64,000 nucleotides of DNA, taken from the NCBI RefSeq assembly GCF_019880225.1, contig NZ_CP082284.1, positions 2,666,001-2,730,000 of the forward strand, read 5' to 3'. Below are positions 1 through 8,531 of the stretch, piece by piece. A program made the translations under genes and the position numbers. Source of the DNA: Halobaculum rubrum. GTDB taxonomy: Archaea > Halobacteriota > Halobacteria > Halobacteriales > Haloferacaceae. The notes under the pieces are model-generated. The model made no database searches, was not told the DNA's origin, and was given only the letters and a program-made list of their open reading frames with translations. Each line of letters begins with the position of its first letter. Positions within the stretch are counted from its first letter, which is position 1.

Positions 1-2139
1 GACGACGTCCAGGCAGGGAAGGTCGCCTTCCAGCAGGACGGGTTGATGAATCACGGGTCGATCCTCGGCAACGGGGCGTACTTCGGCCCCGACTACACCG
101 CCGACGCGCTCGATCTCAAGACCGAGGCGATGCGCGACTACTACGCCGAGGAGCGCTACGGCGACGCCTACGGCGACCTCCCCGCCGAGGAGCAAGCCGC
201 CGTCGACTCGCTCGTGAAGTCGGACCTCGACGACGGAACGCCCGGCGACGGGGTCATCGAGTACTCCGCCGCCGAGGCGTACGCCCACGAGCAGGTCAGA
301 GAGGAGTACGTCGAGCGGTACCACGAGGGCTCGGACGCCCGCGGCGTCCCCGTCGACATGATCGACTCCGAGGAGGACGCGCGGCGCTTCGCCGACTTCG
401 CGCTGTGGACCGCGTGGTTCTCACACACCGACCGCCCGGGCGCCGACCACAGCTACACGAACGACTGGCCGCCCGCGCCCGCCGCCGGCAACACCCCCGG
501 CGCGTCCGCGATGACCTGGAGCGTCATCGCGATGGTGCTGCTCGTCGCCGGCGCCGGCGTGGGGATCTGGCTGTACTCGTCGGTCGACCTCCCTGAGCCC
601 TCTGCGGAGGGGGTCGACGTGCCGCATCCGGACGACATCGACCTCCTCCCGAGCCAGTCGGCCGCGCTGTGGTTCGTTCCCGTCGCGGCGTTGCTGTTCC
701 TCGTACAGACACTGCTCGGGGGGCTGCTCGCACACTACTACATCGAACGACACGCGTTCTTCGGCCTGGAGACGATCCCCGGCTTGGGAATCGATGTCCT
801 CCAGCTGCTGCCGTTCGCAATGGCGAAGACGTGGCACATCGACCTGGGGATCCTCTGGATCGCCACGCTGTGGCTGGGCGCGGGACTGTTCCTCCCGCCG
901 CTGTTGACTGGGTACGAGCCCGACAACCAGGCGCGGTACGTGAAGGGCCTCCTCGTCGCGTTGGTCGTCGTCGTGGCGGGCGGGCTCACCGGCATCTGGC
1001 TCGGTGCCCACGGGTACTTCGACGGCGACCTGTGGTGGATCCTCGGCAACGAGGGCCTGGAGTACTTGGAGGTCGGAAAGCTTTGGCAGGCCGGCCTGCT
1101 CGTGGGCTTCCTCGCGTGGGCCGCCCTCGCCGCACGCGGGCTGAAACCGCTGTTGAAGCGCGAGCCGCCGTACGGGCTCGCGCACATGATCCTCTACGCC
1201 GGCGGCTCCATCGCGCTGCTGTTCACCGCGGGGTTCCTGTTCACCCCGAAGACGAACATCGCGGTGACCGAGTTCTGGCGCTGGTGGGTCGTCCACATGT
1301 GGGTCGAGGGCGCCTTCGAGTTCTTCATCGTCGCCGTCGTCGCGATGACCTTGGTGTCGATGAACCTCCTGCGGCGCCGCTCGGCCGAGAAGGCCGTCCT
1401 GCTGGAGGCGCTGCTCGTGATGGGCACCGGCGTCATCGGCGTCAGCCACCACTACTGGTGGATCGGGATGCCGGACGTCTGGGTCCCGCTCGGGAGCGTG
1501 TTCTCCACGCTGGAGCTGATCCCGCTGGTGTTCATCCTCTTCGAGGCGATCAACGAGTACCGCGCGCTCGCGAACAGCGGCGAGGCGTTCCCGTACACGC
1601 TGCCGTTCATGTTCATCATCGCCTCGGGAGTGTGGAACTTCGTCGGGGCCGGCGTGCTCGGCTTCTTCATCAATCTCCCGCTGATCAACTACTACGAGCA
1701 CGGCACCTACCTCACGGTCGGCCACGCCCACGCCGCCATGTTCGGCGCGTTCGGCTTCCTCGCTATCGGCATGGCGATCTACGTGCTCCGGTTCACCGTC
1801 TCGAACTGGAGCGGGCGGCGCCTCCGGTGGGCGTTCTGGCTGTGGAACGTCGGCCTCGCGCTGATGGTGTTCGTCAGCGTCCTCCCGGTCGGGTTCATCC
1901 AGCTTGAGGTGTCGTTCACGCAGGGGTACGACGCCGCGCGCTCGCTGGCGTTCTACAACCGGCCGCTGATCCAGTCGCTGTTCTGGGCGCGGCTCCCCGG
2001 CGACACGCTGATCATCCTCGGGACGGCGCTGTTCACCTACGACGTGGCCGCGAAGCTGACCGCCCGCCGCGTCGCCGACGACCCCGACCGCGTCCCCGCC
2101 GGCGGTGCGGTTCGGCCGTTCCTCGAGGACGACGACTGA
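1..2139 (+). CDS. norB: Quinol-dependent nitric oxide reductase (qNOR), 5' truncated
   Basis: Membrane enzyme reducing 2 NO to N2O with electrons from quinol. The frame is open from base 1 and reads DDVQAGKVAFQQDGLMNHGS, so the true start lies before the window and the TTG/ATG at 43-48 is internal. The first ~150 residues are the extracytoplasmic qNOR domain (GAYFGPDYTAD). About 13-14 membrane segments of heme-copper oxidase type follow, including VVHMWVEGAFEFF and VGHAHAAMFGAFGFL, which carry metal-ligand histidines. Having the N-terminal domain fused to the catalytic subunit is what separates qNOR from cNorB. nirK follows 205 bp downstream on the same strand, so the pair supplies two consecutive denitrification steps. 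Confidence 0.93.
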   Translation, partial: DDVQAGKVAFQQDGLMNHGSILGNGAYFGPDYTADALDLKTEAMRDYYAEERYGDAYGDLPAEEQAAVDSLVKSDLDDGTPGDGVIEYSAAEAYAHEQVREEYVERYHEGSDARGVPVDMIDSEEDARRFADFALWTAWFSHTDRPGADHSYTNDWPPAPAAGNTPGASAMTWSVIAMVLLVAGAGVGIWLYSSVDLPEPSAEGVDVPHPDDIDLLPSQSAALWFVPVAALLFLVQTLLGGLLAHYYIERHAFFGLETIPGLGIDVLQLLPFAMAKTWHIDLGILWIATLWLGAGLFLPPLLTGYEPDNQARYVKGLLVALVVVVAGGLTGIWLGAHGYFDGDLWWILGNEGLEYLEVGKLWQAGLLVGFLAWAALAARGLKPLLKREPPYGLAHMILYAGGSIALLFTAGFLFTPKTNIAVTEFWRWWVVHMWVEGAFEFFIVAVVAMTLVSMNLLRRRSAEKAVLLEALLVMGTGVIGVSHHYWWIGMPDVWVPLGSVFSTLELIPLVFILFEAINEYRALANSGEAFPYTLPFMFIIASGVWNFVGAGVLGFFINLPLINYYEHGTYLTVGHAHAAMFGAFGFLAIGMAIYVLRFTVSNWSGRRLRWAFWLWNVGLALMVFVSVLPVGFIQLEVSFTQGYDAARSLAFYNRPLIQSLFWARLPGDTLIILGTALFTYDVAAKLTARRVADDPDRVPAGGAVRPFLEDDD

Positions 2140-2252
2140 CCGGGAGCGGATCCCCCCGGGACGCCCGCCGTCGTCGTTCTTCCTGCTTTCTGGCCATCGG
2201 ATCTCGATCGATCGGTCCCCCGACGGCCACCGACTTCCGTTCACCCGGCACG

Positions 2253-2264
2253 CGAACTTGTTCG
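2253..2264. promoter_or_regulatory. Short inverted repeat upstream of nirK
   Basis: CGAAC-TT-GTTCG lies about 80 bp before the nirK start in the 205-bp gap after norB. TGTTCG/CGAACA half-sites are known from haloarchaeal denitrification promoters bound by NarO-type regulators, but there the half-sites are arranged the other way round. A TGTTCG half-site also occurs just upstream of the halocyanin gene (about 6227-6232). A regulatory role is inference only. Confidence 0.2.
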
Positions 2265-2344
2265 GCCGGGTCCCGCGCAGTCGGGAACCACGAACTCGGT
2301 TGATAGGGTGTCAGCCCATACGTGCAACTGCGAGGTACCCACTG

Positions 2345-3412
2345 ATGCCCACAACACGACGTACGACGCTGAAAGCGCTCGGAACCGGTGCGGGCGGGGC
2401 CGCCCTCGCCGGGTGTTCCGCGAACGCGCCGACCGACACCCAGACCGAGACCGCACGAAAGACCACCGAGAAGAAAAGCGGCAAGCCGACGAGGAAGCGC
2501 GTCGCCGCGGACCCGACTGACGTCCCGGACCCGATCGACCGTGACACGTCGGAGACCGTCGAAGTCGACATGGTCGCTCGCGAGGTGCGCGCGGAGATCG
2601 AGGACGGCGTGGTCTACGACTACATGACGTTCGACGGGCAGATCCCGGGCCCGATGGTCCGCGTCCGCCGCGGCGACACCGTCCGGGTGACCCTGACGAA
2701 CGCCGAGGAGAACGCGATGCCGCACAACGTCGACTTCCACGCCTGCTACGGGCCCGGCGGCGGCGCCGAGGACACGACAGTCGCGCCCGGCGAGTCGGCA
2801 ACGATCCAGTTCCGTGCGGAGTACCCCGGCGCCTTCATCTACCACTGTGCCGTCCCGAACCTGGACTACCACATCGCCTCGGGGATGTTCGGGATGATCC
2901 TCGTCGAGCCGGAGGACGGACTCCCTGAGGTCGACCGCGAGTTCTACGTCGGCCAACACGAGATCTACACGGACAAGCCCGCCGGCGAGAAGGGGCGTCA
3001 CAGCTTCGACCTGGAGTCGATGAAGGCGGAGGACCCGACGTACGTCGTGCTCAACGGGCAGAAGTACGGGCTCACGCCCGACCGCTTCGGCGCGTTGAGC
3101 GCCGAGACCGGCGAGACCGCCCGCATGTTCATGGTCGACGGTGGTCCGAACCTGAACAGCAACTTCCACCCCATCGGCAACGTCTGGACCGAGGCCTACC
3201 GCGACGGGGCGCTCGCGAGCAACCCCGAACGGTTCGTCCAGACGATGAACGTCCCGCCGGGAAGCTGCATGGTCGGAACCATGGACTTCCCCGTGCCGGA
3301 GGACATCAAACTCGTCGACCACGCGCTCTCGCGTGTCGCGCGCAAGGGGATGCTCGGAATCCTCTCGGTCGACGGCGAGGAGAACCCGGACGTGTTCGAT
3401 CCCTCGCCGTAG
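2345..3412 (+). CDS. nirK: Copper-containing nitrite reductase
   Basis: Reduces nitrite to NO at the outer face of the membrane. The 355-residue product starts MPTTRRTTLKALG, a Tat-type signal, with a lipobox-like LAGC ending at Cys24, so it may be a lipoprotein. Two cupredoxin domains follow. Type 1 copper ligands are His127, Cys168, His176 and Met181. Type 2 ligands are His132, His167 and probably His326. Catalytic Asp130 and His275 fit the PHNVDFH and NFHPIG motifs. The ATG at 2345 was chosen because the upstream extension lacks coding character and the twin-arginine signal begins here. It lies between norB and a convergent kinase. Halocyanin (5417-6220) is a likely electron donor. Confidence 0.95.
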   Translation: MPTTRRTTLKALGTGAGGAALAGCSANAPTDTQTETARKTTEKKSGKPTRKRVAADPTDVPDPIDRDTSETVEVDMVAREVRAEIEDGVVYDYMTFDGQIPGPMVRVRRGDTVRVTLTNAEENAMPHNVDFHACYGPGGGAEDTTVAPGESATIQFRAEYPGAFIYHCAVPNLDYHIASGMFGMILVEPEDGLPEVDREFYVGQHEIYTDKPAGEKGRHSFDLESMKAEDPTYVVLNGQKYGLTPDRFGALSAETGETARMFMVDGGPNLNSNFHPIGNVWTEAYRDGALASNPERFVQTMNVPPGSCMVGTMDFPVPEDIKLVDHALSRVARKGMLGILSVDGEENPDVFDPSP

Positions 3413-3430
3413 CGTCGGACGATCCGAGCG

Positions 3431-4537
3431 CTACGAACTCTTCGAGCCCGCAGCGACCGGCAGTCTCACCGTCGCCTCGCTGTCCCCGCGTTCGTTCGTC
3501 CCGATCGTCAACGACCCGCCGTAGAACTCGATCACCCACTTCGAGAGCCACAGCCCCATGCCGCTGCTGTGGCGCAGTTGCGTCTCGGCCTCGTCGTCGT
3601 TGATCAGCGCGCGCTCGTCGGCCGGGAACCCGTCGCCGTCGTCGACGACGCGGATCTCGACCTCGTCGCCGACCCGCCGTTCTCGGACCCGGACGTCCAC
3701 GGGGTCGCCGCCGTGCTCCAGCGCGTTCTCGACCAGCTCGACGACCGCGGTCACGACGTGGTCGCCGCCGCGGACCGCGGGGGTGCCGTCCGAGTCGATC
3801 CGAAGCGAGGCGTCGGGATGCCCGTCGGTCAGCGAACTGCGGCGCTCCTCGATCGAGTCGCTCACCACTACGGACGCGCGGGTGTCCGGATCGCCCTCGA
3901 GCAGTTCGTCGATGACTTTGACGCGCGATTGCGTCTCGTTCAACTGCCGGGCGATCGACACGATCTTCGCCGCGACGTCGGTGTTCGCGCCGTCGCCCCC
4001 GTCGGTAGCTTCCTCGGCGTCGTCGCCGCCCGACCCGTTCGGGATCCGGTCGCTGTAGCCGATCAGCATCTGTGCCGCGTGACGGAGATCGTGACGGACG
4101 AACCGATTCACCACGGCCGCCTTTCGCCGCTGGTCGGCGACCGTCCGAGCCCGGATCCGTCTGACGTCGTTGACACCGATCAGCACGTGTGCGAAGGCGC
4201 TGACGCCGACGATCACCGCTCCCGAGAGCAGGGGAGCGGCGACGCGCCCCCCATCGGCCGCCTGGAACGTTCCGACGAGCGCGAGGACCGCGACCGTCAC
4301 GACGACGCCGAGCGTGTTCCACCCGGCGACCCGAAGGAGGTGGTCGGACGTGACGGTACTCCGGTACAGCATCGGCCCCGCGATCGCGAACGCCCCGCCG
4401 AGCACGAGTACGGCGCCGACGATGATCCCACCCGGGAGGCCGGGAACGCCGCTCGACAGGGACGACACAGCGACACCGGCCAGTCCTAGGCCGGTGACGC
4501 TGACGATCGCTGTCGCCATCAACCGTCGTAGATCCAT
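3431..4537 (-). CDS. Membrane sensor histidine kinase
   Basis: Two-component kinase of about 368 residues. The N-terminal ~130 residues hold four hydrophobic segments with no recognisable extracellular sensor domain. A dimerisation/H-box follows (FVRHDLRHAAQMLIGYSD, His in RHD), then an N-box (VELVENALEHGG), and G-boxes (VVDDGDGFPADE and SSGMGLWLSKWVIEFYGG). This is the usual layout of haloarchaeal membrane kinases. The ATG at 4537 is preferred over the GTG at 4549 because a T-rich box (about 4559-4566) sits 25-30 bp upstream, as expected for a leaderless transcript. No response regulator lies next to it. It converges with nirK, so a role in denitrification control is possible but not shown. 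Confidence 0.85.
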   Translation of the reverse strand: MDLRRLMATAIVSVTGLGLAGVAVSSLSSGVPGLPGGIIVGAVLVLGGAFAIAGPMLYRSTVTSDHLLRVAGWNTLGVVVTVAVLALVGTFQAADGGRVAAPLLSGAVIVGVSAFAHVLIGVNDVRRIRARTVADQRRKAAVVNRFVRHDLRHAAQMLIGYSDRIPNGSGGDDAEEATDGGDGANTDVAAKIVSIARQLNETQSRVKVIDELLEGDPDTRASVVVSDSIEERRSSLTDGHPDASLRIDSDGTPAVRGGDHVVTAVVELVENALEHGGDPVDVRVRERRVGDEVEIRVVDDGDGFPADERALINDDEAETQLRHSSGMGLWLSKWVIEFYGGSLTIGTNERGDSEATVRLPVAAGSKSS

Positions 4538-4732
4538 TGGCGAGGCCACTCATCGAGAACAAAAAACGGCGTTGGTTCGGGTACCCTGGGCGTGGACGGA
4601 CGAACTCGACCGACGGAGATCGACCCGATCGACGTGGGGGTCACCGATCGGGAGCACCGACACGGAACCGAAGTGATCGCCGGGATGGATCGGTCCACCC
4701 CACACGGCCGACGCGCCAGTCGGGAGAGTGCG

Positions 4733-5410
4733 TCAGTCGTTCGTCGGCGCGAGCGGCGACCGGTCCGACTCGACGTCGAGCGCGTCGTCCGCGAACCGCT
4801 TGATCACCTTTCCCTCGGCGCGGTGGAGCCGTTCGCTCGCAGTCGACTTGGCGATCCCATGCTGGTCCGCGAGTTGGGTCAGCGTGGTCTCGCGCGGGGT
4901 GTCGTAGTAGCCGGTCCGTATCGCCGATGCGAGCAACTCCCGCTGCCCGTCGGTGAGGAGGTCCTCGGCGTCGATCGCGTCGTGAACGTAGTCGACGACG
5001 TAGTCCATCCCCATCGTCTCCAGCGCGGTCGCGAACGCCGAGAGCCGATCGCGCGAGCCGGCGACCGTGAGCTTGGCCGTCCCCCTCGCCACCTCGACCG
5101 GATACTCGACGGGAAGTCGCGAGTCGAGCAGCGGCAACAGCAGCCTGGCGTCCGTCGTCTCGACCCGAATGATCGCCTCGCGAACGTCCTCGGCCGCTCG
5201 CTGGAGTTCGACCTCGTCAACGCCGTCGGCGGCATCGATGTCGCGGACCACCGACGGCGCGTCGTCGCCACGCAGCGCGACGAGCGCAACCCCGCCGCGT
5301 TCGGTCGGCAGCACCGACAGCACCGACAGCGTCGCGTCCGGATGTGACCGGGTTACCTCCCCGACCCACACGTCCTCCGGGAGCGTCACCTCGAGTCGCG
5401 CGCGAGCCAC
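4733..5410 (-). CDS. HTH-10 (Bat-type) transcriptional regulator
   Basis: A 225-residue regulator. Residues 1-155 form the uncharacterised N-terminal domain seen in bacterio-opsin-activator-like proteins. Residues ~160-215 carry the HTH-10 motif (LTDGQRELLASAIRTGYYD, then TLTQLADQHGIAKSTASERLHRAEGKV). The start is GTG at 5410, only 6 bp after the halocyanin stop, so the two are cotranscribed. The relative NarO of Haloferax controls denitrification and uses a cysteine cluster. This protein has no cysteine, so if it senses anything here it does so differently. The partner gene and the nearby nirK/norB suggest control of electron-carrier or denitrification genes; this is inference. Confidence 0.85.
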   Translation of the reverse strand: MARARLEVTLPEDVWVGEVTRSHPDATLSVLSVLPTERGGVALVALRGDDAPSVVRDIDAADGVDEVELQRAAEDVREAIIRVETTDARLLLPLLDSRLPVEYPVEVARGTAKLTVAGSRDRLSAFATALETMGMDYVVDYVHDAIDAEDLLTDGQRELLASAIRTGYYDTPRETTLTQLADQHGIAKSTASERLHRAEGKVIKRFADDALDVESDRSPLAPTND

Positions 5411-5416
5411 GGCCGG

Positions 5417-6220
5417 TCACCTCGCCCCGTCGTCTGCGGCACCCGCCGACCGGCTCCCGCCGTCGGTTCTGTATCCGGGATCGGCGCCTCCCTGTCCATC
5501 GTCGTCGTCACCGAACAGGAGCATGAACAGCCCGAACACGAGCGGCGACAGTACCGCGCCGATGCCGCCGCCGAGCAACAGCAGCGCCGGGGCATCCCCG
5601 GCGCCACCGCCGTCGCCACCGGACCCGCCGTCCGCGCCGCCGCCGGCTGACTCGTTCGTCCCACCGGCGGGTTCGGTCGTAGACGACGTTTCAGTGCCGC
5701 TGCTGCTGGTTCCGTCGGATCCACCGCCGTCGCCCGACCCGCCGACCGCGGCGTCGCCGACGACGACGGCGCCTTTCATCCCGAGGGCCTTGTGCGGCGT
5801 GCAGGCGTACCGGTAGACGCCCGCCGCCTCGAACGTGTGCTCGAACGTGTGGCCGGCGTCGCCGACGAGCTCCGACTCGAAGGAGGCGTCACCCTCGGCG
5901 GCGACGTTGTGCGAGCCGCCGTTCCCCGTCCACTCCCACGTGACGGTCGCTCCGGGGTCGACGCGGACCGCCGCGGGCCCGAAGCCGTACCCACCGCCGT
6001 TCGCCTGCGTGCCGACCTCGACGGTCACCGAGTCCGCGCCGGTCTCGTCGACGACGCCGTCGTAGTTGCTCACGTCGGAGAACCACTCCTCGAGCCCGCC
6101 GGACGACTGTGCGGCCGCCGGCGCTGCGGCGGCCCCGCCGCCGGCCGCCGCGACGCCGCCCGCCAGCGCCGTTCGAAGCACGTCCCGCCGCGACACCGAT
6201 GATGTTCTCGGATCTCTCAT
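5417..6220 (-). CDS. Halocyanin, membrane-anchored blue copper protein
   Basis: Small electron carrier. The 267-residue product begins with a Tat signal (SRRDVLRTALAGG, cleavage near AAAQS). The plastocyanin-like domain spans ~45-155 with ligands His104, Cys140, His143 and Met148 (GGSHNV and YACTPHKALGM). A Gly/Ser/Thr-rich linker (about 160-210) leads to one C-terminal membrane helix (ALLLLGGGIGAVLSPLVFGL) and a short acidic tail. A tail anchor instead of a lipid anchor is unusual but known in haloarchaeal halocyanins. It is the first gene of a two-gene operon with the HTH-10 regulator. A TTTAGTA box near 6243-6249 fits a leaderless start. Likely donor to NirK. Confidence 0.92.
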   Translation of the reverse strand: MRDPRTSSVSRRDVLRTALAGGVAAAGGGAAAAPAAAQSSGGLEEWFSDVSNYDGVVDETGADSVTVEVGTQANGGGYGFGPAAVRVDPGATVTWEWTGNGGSHNVAAEGDASFESELVGDAGHTFEHTFEAAGVYRYACTPHKALGMKGAVVVGDAAVGGSGDGGGSDGTSSSGTETSSTTEPAGGTNESAGGGADGGSGGDGGGAGDAPALLLLGGGIGAVLSPLVFGLFMLLFGDDDDGQGGADPGYRTDGGSRSAGAADDGAR

Positions 6221-6400
6221 ACATGTTCGGCTTATGGACCGGTACTAAAGTGGGACCGCGGTGGATCCCAACGATTGGGAACGACCGGGACCGCGCGTTA
6301 CCTCACCGGTCGAGCCCCTCCCGGCATCCCGTCGTCGGGCGAACGTGCGGAGCCAGCGGTCGACACGCGAGTTTAAGCCCTTCGAGCCACCAAAATCGGT

Positions 6401-6490
6401 ATGCACGTATCTCGCTCCGAGCGACGGGGCCGAACGGCGGGGCGCACGGACGGTAGTAACGGATCCGGGGTTTCGGGGTGCCACCGGTGA
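6401..6490 (+). CDS. Possible 29-residue upstream ORF (leader peptide)
   Basis: An ATG at 6401 lies about 27 bp after a TTTAAG box (6372-6377), the spacing of a leaderless haloarchaeal start. The frame encodes a basic peptide beginning MHVSRSERRGR. It ends with TGA at 6488-6490, overlapping the GTG at 6487 of the repeat-protein gene in a GTGA arrangement. This would couple translation of the downstream gene. The peptide has no acidic haloarchaeal bias, so it may be untranslated or purely regulatory. Confidence 0.25.
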   Translation: MHVSRSERRGRTAGRTDGSNGSGVSGCHR

Positions 6491-7299
6491 ATCCGCAACG
6501 CGTCGACTCCATCGTCGACCTGACGTACGGCCTCCTGATCGCGTTGGCGGTCGGGCTGATACTCGTGCTCGGCACGTCGGTCGGGGTCGCGTTCGGGCTG
6601 GGTGTCATCGTCTCGTTCGTCATCCACATCGGCTGGAAGATGGCCCGGTTCGACCCCCAGTGGATGACCACAGAGGTCCAGCAGACGGTCGAGGAAACGG
6701 TCGAGGAAACGGTCGAGGAAACGGTCGCGGACACCGTCGACGAGTCCGTCGGTGAGACGGTGGAGAAGACGGTCGCGGACACGGTGGACAAGACCGTGGA
6801 GGAGACGGTGGGGGCGACGGTGGAGAAGACGGTCGACGAGACGGTGGGCGAGACGGTAGAGGAGAAGATGGAGAAGACGGTGGGCGAGACGGTAGAAGCG
6901 AAGGTAGGCGAGACGGTCGACGAGACGGTGGAGAAGACGGTCGACGAGACGGTGGGCGAGACGGTAGAAGCGAAGGTGGGCGAGACGGTCGACGAGACGG
7001 TGGAGAAGACGGTCGACGAGACGGTCGACAGGACGATGGAGGAGAAGGTGGGCGACACTGTGGAGAAGGCGGTGGAGGAGACGGTAGAGCAGACGGTCGG
7101 CGACACTGTGGAGAAGGCGGTGGAGGAGACGGTGGAGGAAAAGGTGGGCGCGGCGGTGAAACAGTCTATCGACGAAAAGCTCGGCGACGGTGACGACCCG
7201 GACAGCGACGCGAACGGGGACGCCGACGCCGGCGCCGACAGCGATCCGTCGGGCGAGGCTGACGACTCTTCCGACGCTGATCGATCGACTGACACGTGA
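6478..7299 (+). CDS. Membrane-anchored protein with strict four-residue repeat
   Basis: Function unknown. Residues ~14-53 form two hydrophobic segments. From Val67 to Leu235 a hydrophobic residue (Val, with a few Met/Ile/Leu) occurs at every fourth position without a break, mostly as T-V-[E/D/G/A]-[E/D/K]. That gives 43 consecutive tetrads. The tail (236-273) is Asp/Ser-rich. The N-terminus is likely a membrane anchor and the repeat a long extended or helical rod. The start may be GTG 6478 or GTG 6487; the latter overlaps the stop of a 29-codon upstream ORF. The DNA repeat makes copy-number change by slippage likely. A phosphate permease follows 48 bp later, but a functional link is not evident. 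Confidence 0.75.
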   Translation: MPPVNPQRVDSIVDLTYGLLIALAVGLILVLGTSVGVAFGLGVIVSFVIHIGWKMARFDPQWMTTEVQQTVEETVEETVEETVADTVDESVGETVEKTVADTVDKTVEETVGATVEKTVDETVGETVEEKMEKTVGETVEAKVGETVDETVEKTVDETVGETVEAKVGETVDETVEKTVDETVDRTMEEKVGDTVEKAVEETVEQTVGDTVEKAVEETVEEKVGAAVKQSIDEKLGDGDDPDSDANGDADAGADSDPSGEADDSSDADRSTDT

Positions 7300-7347
7300 T
7301 CCTGAGAAAGCAAGACCTTAGCGGATACGCCCAGAAATACCGGTAAT

Positions 7348-8478
7348 ATGGTTGAGCTACTCCTTCTCGTCGGCGTGCTCGTTTCGATGTTCGTCGGCTA
7401 CAACATCGGCGGATCGACGACCGGTCCCGCGTTCGGGCCCGCGGTGGGGGCCGGTGCAGTGTCGAAGTCGACCGCGGCGGCGTTGATGACGACGTTCTTC
7501 TTCGTCGGTGCGTGGACGATCGGCAGACGCGTCGTCGACACGCTCGGCTCGGAACTGGTTACGGCATCCGGCGTGTTCACCTTGGAGACGAGTATCGGGG
7601 TGTTGTTTTTCATCGGATTGGCGCTGTTCGTCGGCAACGTCTTCGGCGTGCCCGCCTCGACGTCGATGACCGCCGTCGGCGCCATCGCCGGGCTGGGCGT
7701 CGCGAACGACGCGCTCGACTGGGAGATCATGGGCGGGATCGTGATCTGGTGGGTTGTCGCCCCGGTCATCGGCTTTTGGGTGTCGCTCATCATCGGCCGC
7801 TACTTCTACGATCGACTCGACGGCCTGCTCGCGATGCAAGAGACCGACGGCGTGGTGTTCGACATCGATCGGTCCGACGGGATCGTGCCGAGCGTCTCGA
7901 TCCACGACGACGCGAGCGGGCGCGAGGCGATCGGCGTCGCCGCCGTGATCGCGATCGGCTGTCTGATGGCGTTCAGCTCCGGCACGTCCAACATCGCGAA
8001 CGCCATCGCGCCGCTGGTCGGCGCCGGTGCACTAGAAATGAATCCGGGTATCCTCATCGGCGGGCTCGCCGTCGGGATCGGCTCGTTCACCATCGCCCGT
8101 CGAACGCTGGAGACGATGGGGAGCGACATCACCGAACTCCCGCTGACGGCCGCGATCGTCGTCGCGTCGATCTCCGCGGCGCTCGTGGTGTTCCTCTCGT
8201 TCATCGGGATCCCCGCCAGCTTCGTCGTCATCGCCACGATGTCGATCGTCGGCCTCGGATGGGGGCGTGCTACCCGCCCGATCGCCGTCTCGGAGGCCGT
8301 CCGCGGCGAGACGGAGGAAACGCCGTCCGGTGACGCGGCGGAGGCCGCCGACATCCCGACGCCGGGCGAACTGTTCGACCCCGCGACGACCGCCCGCGTC
8401 GTCGTGATGCAGAACGTCGTCCCCCTCATCTCGACGGTCGGTGCCTTCCTCACCTTCCGGTACGCGCCGTTCTTCTGA
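7348..8478 (+). CDS. PiT-family inorganic phosphate permease
   Basis: Low-affinity phosphate transporter of the PHO4/PiT family, 376 residues with about ten membrane helices. The two inverted family signatures are visible: GYNIGGSTTGPAFGPAVGAG near the N-terminus and MAFSSGTSNIANAIAPLVGA near residue 215, both variants of the GxNDxxNxxG core. A hydrophilic loop separates the two halves (residues ~155-190). The start ATG is preceded by AT-rich sequence (AATACCGGTAATATGG). It stands alone between the repeat protein and a glycosyltransferase on the same strand. The related family member specificity could be sulfate, but phosphate is by far the commonest in haloarchaea. Confidence 0.88.
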   Translation: MVELLLLVGVLVSMFVGYNIGGSTTGPAFGPAVGAGAVSKSTAAALMTTFFFVGAWTIGRRVVDTLGSELVTASGVFTLETSIGVLFFIGLALFVGNVFGVPASTSMTAVGAIAGLGVANDALDWEIMGGIVIWWVVAPVIGFWVSLIIGRYFYDRLDGLLAMQETDGVVFDIDRSDGIVPSVSIHDDASGREAIGVAAVIAIGCLMAFSSGTSNIANAIAPLVGAGALEMNPGILIGGLAVGIGSFTIARRTLETMGSDITELPLTAAIVVASISAALVVFLSFIGIPASFVVIATMSIVGLGWGRATRPIAVSEAVRGETEETPSGDAAEAADIPTPGELFDPATTARVVVMQNVVPLISTVGAFLTFRYAPFF

Positions 8479-8531
8479 CCGGTATCGCCTACTTTCGGCA
8501 AGCCTAAAAACCTCCGACGAGAGCGACTGGT

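Noticed and set aside
421-2244. A 607-codon open frame antisense to norB
   Set aside because: Its product is His/Arg/Asp-rich noise typical of high-GC antisense frames, while the plus frame has qNOR motifs.
6670-7182. Regular repeats that could be mistaken for a CRISPR or satellite array
   Set aside because: They are four-codon protein repeats in one open frame, without unique spacers.
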